64,000 nt of DNA, taken from positions 32,501 through 96,500 of the forward strand of contig JAFBJY010001404.1 in assembly GCA_016801885.1 (NCBI GenBank). The letters are read 5' to 3'. This document shows, piece after piece, positions 56,786-64,000 of this stretch. Position 1 is the first letter of the stretch; the number at the start of each line of letters is the position of its first letter. The notes beneath the pieces are model-generated. The model was not told the DNA's origin. It saw only the letters and a list, made by a program, of their open reading frames with translations, and did not search any database. Source of the DNA: Toxotes chatareus. Its lineage: Eukaryota > Chordata > Actinopteri > Toxotidae. A program made the position numbers and the translations under genes.

Positions 56786-56818
56786 ATCGGGCGTGCTCAG
56801 GGTGGTATGGCCGTAAGC
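56786..56818 (-). pseudogene. 5S rRNA gene, 5' part, split by retrotransposon copy 2
   Basis: RNA nucleotides 1-33, joined directly to the element 5' end, as at 11797-11829. Confidence 0.9.
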
Positions 56819-57457
56819 AACCTCAAACCCTATAAACAGGCTGTTTATACATGCTAAAACGCCACGAACAAATCCAATGTTGAATAGGGACATTGATCAT
56901 CTGGATTTCTCCACAAATCCAAGCACAAGAAGCCACGAAAAATGAGCTTTTCCACCTAACGAGAATTTTCTGACTACTCATCATCTGATAAAGTTTCTTA
57001 CTATCTTTGATTACCTACAAGTCCATTTTTATCCAACACCGGCTCAGACACACAGTGATCTAGGGATGGCGTTTTGCTTCATTCTCAAAGATGGGGATAA
57101 AGGCTTACAGCACCTGGTATTCCCAGGCGGTCTCCCATCCAAGTACTAACCAGGCCCTACCCTGCTTAGCTTCCGAGATCAGGCGAGATCGGGCGTGCTC
57201 AGGGTGGTATGGCCGTAAGCAACCTCAAACCCTATAAACAGGCTGTTTATACATGCTAAAACGCATACGAACAAATCCAATGTTGAATAGGGACATTGAT
57301 CATCTGGATTTCTCCACAAATCCAAGCACAAGAAGCCACGAAAAATGAGCTTTTCCACCTAACGAGAATTTTCTGACTACTCATCATCTGATAAAGTTTC
57401 TTACTATCTTTGATTACCTACAAGTCCATTTTTATCCAACACCGGCTCAGACACACA
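56819..57457 (-). repeat. 5S rDNA array 3, right part
   Basis: Spacer, one gene and most of another spacer of the second subtype. It ends abruptly after 'cagacacaca'. Confidence 0.93.
57103..57220 (-). rRNA. 5S rRNA gene, array 3
   Basis: 118 bp with one change (gatcaggcgag). TTT terminator. Confidence 0.93.
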
Positions 57458-58408
57458 AAATACAAAACCAGGAACTAAACAGATTCTACACTGCAGGTAG
57501 TGAATCATTTGCTTGATGATCAAGGTGATTATTTCAAAGAAATGTGCCTTTAAAAAAGACGACATATCTCCACTATCAACAGGAGGAAATGAAATGAAGA
57601 GGAAAAAGGTGAAGGAAGGATTCTTCTCTTTTTTGATTCAGAAGACATTGCTGCTGAAATGTAGCTTATCAACAATGGCCCTTCCAATCAGACACTTCCT
57701 TGTAAATATCAAATGACATGAAAGATAACAAACTGCATGCTGTCTTGTCTTGGACTCAGTGATTAGATCCAAATGCTAATGCAATAATGTGACAGCTTTT
57801 TAAACTTTTAAAATCTGCTTCATATTTGAAAATCGCTCAACAGGACAAACTAAAATATCAAAGACATTTCATCACATCTCATGTCCTTTCTATTCAGCAG
57901 CAATGTATGTACGTATGTATGTATGTGTGTGTATGTATGTATACATATATATTTATATATATAATTGATTGGTTTGTTTTATGCTATTTTTTAGTGGTTT
58001 GATTTTACATTATTTTATTAAGTTGTATTTATGTAGTGTTATTTTAATTATCTTATGGCACTCTGCACTTTTATTGTAAAGCACTTTGTGATCTTTTATC
58101 TGTGAAAAGTGCTATATAAATAAAGTTTACTTACTTACTTACTTACAATCAGTTCCATTGGATGTTGTCTGATGGAGAGATTGTTCCTGGCCTGTAGACT
58201 GAGGAGCAGACATTTAGCTGTTGAAAGTCGGGTTATATTAATCCATTATATTCACTGTGATATGAGAGTTTGATTTATTAGTGCTTAGATTATATTTTGT
58301 TTTCCTTTGTTAGAGTTGAGACCCATTAAATTAAAGTCATTTGCTGTCAGAGAGATCTTACTATTCTCTGTGTGGGCTTGAGACTGTGTTGTAGTGTGTG
58401 TGTGTGTG
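57458..58408. other. Unassigned DNA with a SINE/LINE tail
   Basis: AT-rich. A gtat/atgt run lies at 57905-57960, followed by the tail described separately. From 58145 to 58400 nothing is recognised except a TG run leading into exon-like repeat copy 3. Confidence 0.5.
57975..58145 (+). mobile_element. 3' end of a fish SINE or LINE with (CTTA)n tail
   Basis: 'aaagcactttgtgatc', 'gtgctatataaataaag' and a cttacttacttac run form a common 3' end of fish retroposons. The rest of the element is not recognised. Confidence 0.6.
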
Positions 58409-58675
58409 TTGTCCTTTGATGCCTTTGATGTATCAACATTCTACAGCCTGATGTCACAGGCTGCAGTAAGTGGGCACACAGCCAGAGACAAGTTGAGAAG
58501 TCAAACAGGAGCAGAAACAGTTGTACTGGACAGGACTTGCTCATGATTTAGGAAGAAAGAACCACTCAGATATTTCTGCACAATTACTGACAAGGAAGGG
58601 AGGAGCTACTGCTGTTACAAGGACAAGAGGAAACTACAGGAAAGTCCAGATCACCTCCAAGGTTTTCAGTAAGTC
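58409..58675 (+). repeat. Exon-like dispersed repeat, copy 3
   Basis: Third copy, with the same donor end tcaGTAAGT (GT at 58669) and scattered single-base differences. Confidence 0.7.
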
Positions 58676-61600
58676 AAAACCTTTTAGTTGATGTTAGTGT
58701 TTCAGTTCAGTGGGATGAAGAATGAGTTTTACTGGAGTCCAGTCAGATCACAGAGCAGTGGAGGGAGACAGCAGCAGGACCACCACTGTAGGCAAATATT
58801 TCCTCCAGAGAAAGGCCTGTTCATATGGAAACCATCTTGAGCCTTTAAAATGAACATGCACATACAGACACATGAAGAGTTGTTAGAGGACAGAGGACAG
58901 ATAGATATAGACAAAGACAAAACAGATAAGAGGAAAATAAATGAGACAGACACTCATCAGCTCAATGACAATGATGCTGTTTTCCACAAACACAGTGTTG
59001 TATCATGTTGTTAGTGCAGTGTGTTGCTCAGCATGTGGATATTGTAGAGTCACAATGTTTCTGCTGGAACAGCATGAAACCTGAAGTCAGTTCAACAAAC
59101 ACCGTGTGTGTTTTGTCCACTCCGTCCAAACTGACTTCCTGATCATTTCATGGAGTTTAACGTCTGTTGGAAGAAGAAATTCAGAGAGATGATAAGTGCA
59201 GTTATAGGAGCCTGTGGTTTGGCTGCAGCTCATGTGATTGTGTTTTGACTGAAGATATTATCACAAAGTGAGTTAACATCCATATTAGTTTAACAGCAGA
59301 ACCTGTGAAAGAAGTCTCTTATCAAGCTCACACTGTAAAGTGGGTTAAAACACTCACACAACATTAATCCTGATGAAGTTTCTACATTTAAAAGTCACTT
59401 TTTGCCTTCAGTTGTTTGATGGCAAATCTGTGTTTGACAAAATCCTTTCAGCAATGTTTTTCCTCAGCCGAGAGATTGGAGGTGTGGACAGTAACTTGTT
59501 TGTGTCTCTTGATGAAAACACACATTTGATGTGTGGAATGAAGGTTTTCCTCCAACAGAATGGATTTATTGTAGTGGACAAAGACGAGGGTCAGTTCAGT
59601 TCTCTGTCACAGTTCAGCAGGTTTAACAGCTCCTCCTTTCTGTCACCTCTCAGCTGGAAGAGTCTCTGTCTGCTGGAGAAAGCAGTGCAGTGGATTAGAC
59701 TGTGCTGTGCAGCAGAGTGTGTTTCTGTGTCAGACTGTTGTAGTAAAGACTGAGTTCTTTGGAAAAAGGCAGATATCGATGTCCATGACTCTTGTTTTCA
59801 TTGTCACACTGAAATATTTCTTCAGGATGTTGTAATCTCTGGTTATTAGTCAGTCACTTAGTTTTATAGCCAGTTTATCACTCTTCAGTTTAAATGCTTC
59901 TTTTGGTGACAGTTGAATGCAATTTGATTTTAATTCCATTTTATTCAACATCAATAACCTCAGATGTCATTTTCACCATTCTAGTTTTTTGTTTCCAGCA
60001 GCATCAGTGTGGTTGTATTGTTTTCACCTTGTGAGTCTTTTGTGTATGTGTGTGTCATGATGGGAAAAAGTGGTCCTGGAAACACCCACTGCAGCATGAT
60101 CTACCACAGAGTCTGTCTGTCTGTGTCTGTCTGTGTGTGGACATACTTTGTCAACACAATAGTGTCACAACCGTCCAAGATACAGTCACAAAATGTTACA
60201 GGTGTGTAGCTGAGATCCAAACAAAGGCCGAGTTGGAAGATGGGTGTGGTTCAACAAGGGCATCAGAAGTCCTGGTTACTTATGTAATATTGAAGTCATG
60301 AGTGAGTACTCAAGGGTCTGAATACAGCGATAGGTGTTGTGGCTGCTGTGCTCCTATGGAAGATGGTCTCTAGTTTGTTTAGAAAGTGACTGAGGATTGA
60401 TTTTTTGTGAAGTAGATGTTTTGCACTTTGATAGATAAAATCTCAGTGAGGTCTTTGATGAGAGCTCTGTTTGTGCAGATAGTGCATATTTATATCTTAA
60501 ACCACTGGACTTTGTCAACTGAAAACAGTTTGTGAAGCTCAAGATGATCAGCATTCAACAGTCTGCAATTCTCTTCCAGTGTTTTCAAATGGGCAGCAGG
60601 TGTATTCAGTTCATTCTTCCTTCTCTCTTTCTTTTATCCCTTTAAAACAGTAAAGGAGAATAAGAGCAATTAAGTTTAGTTTCTTCTTGTTTTTTAAGTG
60701 TGATTTTTGCCTGTTTATGAGCCAAATGGATTTTGTTTTTAGACGAGGTGTGAGGAAGATTTAATGGCTTTAATTTGAACTTCAGTGATGTGATTTGTTG
60801 CTGTAATGTTATGTTATGGGGTTTGTGTTTTGCATATGGGGATTGTCTGTTTCTTGTGCTTGTGCTTTGGTGTTTGTTCTCTCTGCCTTCTGTGGGAGGT
60901 TCCTTCCTATTAGAGTGGAGAGGTGTGGTTTCCTGCTGGCTGGAGGTTGGCACACCTGCACCTCATTTTCCGGTCATCACTCCTTTTAAGCCAGAGCTGG
61001 GCTTCACTTCGATGCTGGATTGTCCTACCCTCAGTGAAACCCTCCAGTGTTCCGGACTGCTCCTCGAGCCAGTAACCTGCCAGCCACGCCGTCTCAGCCT
61101 CCCTCTCCAATCAGTTCTGAAAGTTTTGGACTTTAACACTCAAACCTAACCTAACATGTAAACTGCAAAGACAGTTGAAACACTGTAAGGAGCCATTTAG
61201 GTGAACAATTGTCATATAACTATAGTCTTTCTGGGCAGTGGTGACAGAAATGATGGATGAATGACTTTTACTGAAATGATCTGCAGTACAATCCTCAGTG
61301 AAGTTACCAAACTCCCAAACTCAGGTTGTCAAGTCTCAGTCTATGATGAACCTGTCAAACAGCCTGCAAACCTGTGCAAGCTCTTCACTTTATAGAAATT
61401 CATTTTCATTTGTCACTGTCTTGTCATTTTTGGCCTCATGTTGGTTTGAGATTAGTTCAAATTCAAATAGTTGACTGTCCTCTGATTGCCACTGGTGATG
61501 TTACTGTCTCATATCAACTCCTCCAGTGTTCAGTTACTCTTTGAATGTTTTACAGCACAAGGATGAAATAGTCACATTATCATCCTTTATTAAAATCATT

Positions 61601-61835
61601 GGTTCAACTCTTAAATTTGACATGTTGTCTCTTAATCATCATGTCACAGTTCTCTGTTCCTTCAGAGGAAAGTTTGGTCTTATCCTGATAATTCTCTGTT
61701 TGTCTGACCCTTGACAGACAGTTTTCTTTGTGTGGAAGCTGCATAAAATTAAGTGTTTAAATTCAGATTGTGACATTAATCTGTTTCTCTTCTCCACATT
61801 AATGTTCATATGTGTGTGTCTTGTGTGTTTCCCAG

Positions 61836-61902
<67 letters not shown>

Positions 61903-62960
61903 TTACTCTTTGGGGGCGCACACCAAAACACCCTACTTTTGGGAACACTAATTTCTGAATGGTTTAGAGAGATGCCAGCAGGTAGGATGTATTACTGGGA
62001 ATACCCAGATTATGAAAATCTTCTCAGATTTTAGTTTCAAACAACTTTTCTCCAACTAGAATTTTGACCTTGAGATTGAGGACAAATAATTTTAATGTCA
62101 ATTTTGGGGACGTACACTGTACACAGATACACAAACTCATAAAAGTCACTTTTAGGTGCCTCAAATTCCTTTGGGGACAAAAGTCTATAAAAGTAATTTT
62201 AACATGTATTTTTGTTATGTTTAGTTATGAGAATATTCAACCTTCAAATTCAGTCTCAACACTGTTCCTGTGTAGCTCTTGACATATCTAAAGAAATGCG
62301 TTAACTTACTCTTATTTAACTTATTCAATATAAACCAAAACAACTGAAGAATGATGGCTAAACTAATGGCCAATCCTTGCCATACTAACAAGTTTTATGT
62401 TGACAGGACTATCTTGGTGCCTAGCCACAACAGTTGGGTTTCTATAAAATTCTATAGTAAACACTTTGTTCTAAATAAGATTTAGACTGAATATGTTAGC
62501 TACATTGGCACCACAATCAAATTTGCATGAAAATAAACATTACCCAACAAACTAAGGTATGCTGTCAAAATGTGTTTTACTAACATAATGTGTGAACATC
62601 ATGTACAAGAGCCCAACAGAGGAAATGGAAAGTCCTCTAAAATTTCAGATTTTCCATAGGAGTCAAGAACTTGGCTAGCTGTACAATTTCTGTAGCTAGA
62701 AATATACTACTGGCTCCATAATTGGCCATTTTTTTTTTTACAGGAAGGGCCAGTCTCAAAGTGCTACTATTTTGTAAACCAAAACAGGTTCAGACAACAG
62801 GTATGCTTCAACTAACAGTATACATCAAACAAGTATACTTTACTGGGTACACTTTAACAACAGAAGAGTTTGTCTGTTAGCTAAGTAACAAGCTGAGTCT
62901 ATTTCTTCCAAAAGAGAAATATGAAGTTAATAATGATCTGAAAAGCAACAAACAATATTC
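58676..62960. other. Unassigned DNA
   Basis: No reliable gene. Open stretches such as 59373-59753 (plus) lack any recognised domain or splice context. Around 60880-61120 a moderately GC-rich block looks like part of an interspersed repeat but cannot be classified. Confidence 0.5.
61836..61899 (+). repeat. Microsatellite (CT)n(AC)n
   Basis: About 20 bp of CT followed by about 43 bp of AC. Confidence 0.95.
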
Positions 62961-63721
62961 TTATTGTTTAGCACAAGCCTTTCTCTTCAAGGCAGTGATT
63001 CGATTTCTGACGTAATTTTTTACACCAGTCCAGTTGCGGTCTCTCAGTGCATAGGGCTCTGCACCAAAGACAGCCGAGCTTTTGCGGTACCTTGCAAGCG
63101 TGTATGAAGCGCATCATGTGTCTTTCAACAGCACATACCTCACTGTCATCCCACTTACATTTGGAGTTATCTCTGTTAACAAGTGTCTGTGAAATATCTG
63201 TAAAGAAAAGAGAAAAGGGGATGTCAAGTTACCTTTCTGCCAGTACCAAAGTTAAATGTGTAAGGTGACAAATAATGGAAGACCATGAATAGCAGGTTTT
63301 CCTATACTAGTTTTGAATTTTTAAACACTCACACAAAAGGCAACATAGTTTGTGATTTTAAATTACATGTAAATAAATTTGAACTAATCTAAGTGTAATA
63401 TGGATGAGGTGTGTTAATTACTTTTACTAATTATTCAAAACTACAACTGCTACAGCATGTACTGACTGACTACAATGCAGATTCTGTTATCATACCCAAC
63501 TTTGGGGTTTTACTGGATACATTACTGTCACTTTTTCAAAAAATTAATCCTATCTTATTTTTACCTTGATCGAGAGTGGCATCAGAGGAAGAGGGGAGAA
63601 GTGAAGATGTCACCTCTGCCTCATGGTCATCTTCAGCTGTGGTCTCTGTGGCTGAGTTGACATTGGCAGGCTCATCCTCATCACTTGACATGTCTGGTTC
63701 TTGTGAACAATCAACTTTTTT
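62961..63721 (-). CDS. Last two exons of an unidentified gene (teleost multicopy type)
   Basis: Exon 63721-63565 follows cttcag and ends at AAG/GTAAAA. Exon 63197-62961 follows ctttacag. The phases match: the split codon is G/AT, giving ...SDATLDQ then D-ISQTLVNRDN. The first exon is acidic (SSDEDEPAN, TTAEDDHEAE). The second holds KWDDSEVCAVERHMMRF and HACKVPQK. From about 63070 the sequence fits my memory of the family better in the next frame (PYALRDRNWTGVK, NRITALKRKACAKQ then stop), so a one-base frameshift is likely. The function of this widespread fish family is unknown. The gene continues to the right of the window. Confidence 0.6.
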
Positions 63722-64000
63722 CTGAAGTGACAATGTAAGAAAAAAAAAAAAAAAAAAAAGAAACCTTAGGAATAGTAGCCTTAAGACAGAAACTCAGAAT
63801 GGACTTCCCACATTATTTAAGTTACATGTAACACACAAGTAATTTTGTATATTAATATTATACATAACATGATTATACACAATCTATGAGGAAAAATATG
63901 TAAACAATACTTGACAGACTACATTTGCATTCCTCCAGTGTGAAACAGATTGTTACGATTCTTCATCATAATACTTGAATAACCAAATACAGCACAAAGA
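63722..64000. other. Intron or intergenic DNA
   Basis: Starts with the splice acceptor region and a poly-A run (63739-63759 on the plus strand). Nothing else recognised. Confidence 0.5.

Noticed and set aside
59373..59753. 126-codon plus-strand open frame
   Set aside because: No domain, splice context or second copy. Its length is possible by chance in this AT-rich DNA.
60775..61149. 124-codon open frame with a hydrophobic start
   Set aside because: It lies over what looks like an interspersed repeat, with no recognised domain and no splice support.
61810..62034. Open frame with a Ser-Leu and His-Thr run
   Set aside because: Translation of the (CT)n(AC)n microsatellite.

Overview
The window is a piece of a vertebrate, most probably teleost fish, nuclear genome. 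The 5S rRNA sequence is of vertebrate type. The repeats are a fish mix: L2/CR1-type LINEs ending in short tandem tails, a Ty1/copia element, a Gmr1-type Ty3/gypsy element, BED-finger hAT transposons and a Tc1/mariner MITE. Compact exons with consensus splice sites also occur. There are no bacterial-style operons. Nearly all recognisable coding sequence belongs to mobile elements, and almost all of it is broken.

Layout. (1) 1-12091: a tandem array of about 403-bp 5S rDNA units, all on the minus strand. It has a partial first unit and 14 complete genes. The next 5S gene (5984-6079 plus 11797-11829) is split by a 5.7-kb non-LTR retrotransposon. (2) 12092-21084: a decayed Ty1/copia element (minus strand) inserted in a 5S spacer and itself hit by two L2/CR1-type LINEs and one LINE 3' fragment. 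(3) 21085-27285: a Gmr1-type Ty3/gypsy element (minus strand, integrase before reverse transcriptase, SCAN-like gag), sharing an LTR with the tail of a second copy. (4) 27286-30135: a second, partly scrambled 5S block. (5) 30136-32568: an element with about 235-bp terminal inverted repeats, two tRNA-like modules and a nested Tc1/mariner MITE. (6) 32569-49469: mixed accessory DNA with an inverted orphan 5S unit, two more LINEs, two hAT remnants, candidate LTRs, a CpG-rich block, a broken teleost multicopy gene and two of three copies of a 270-bp exon-like repeat. (7) 49470-57457: a third 5S array with a distinct spacer subtype, again carrying a full-length retrotransposon at the same place in a 5S gene. 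(8) 57458-64000: mostly unassigned DNA, the third exon-like repeat, a microsatellite and the last two exons of an unidentified gene on the minus strand.

How the parts work together. The central system is a non-LTR retrotransposon whose two full-length copies (6080-11796 and 51049-56785) both sit in the sense orientation at about nucleotides 23-33 of a 5S gene. It has a zinc-knuckle ORF1 and an APE-endonuclease/RT ORF2 and fits the published Mutsu type (Tx1 group, L1 superfamily) of 5S rDNA-specific elements. The split 5S genes keep their internal control region on the far side of the insert. Both copies are coding-dead and share at least two frameshifts. Other elements used the same arrays as landing zones, which were also rearranged and partly inverted. 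Some of the scrambling may come from assembly of near-identical repeats.
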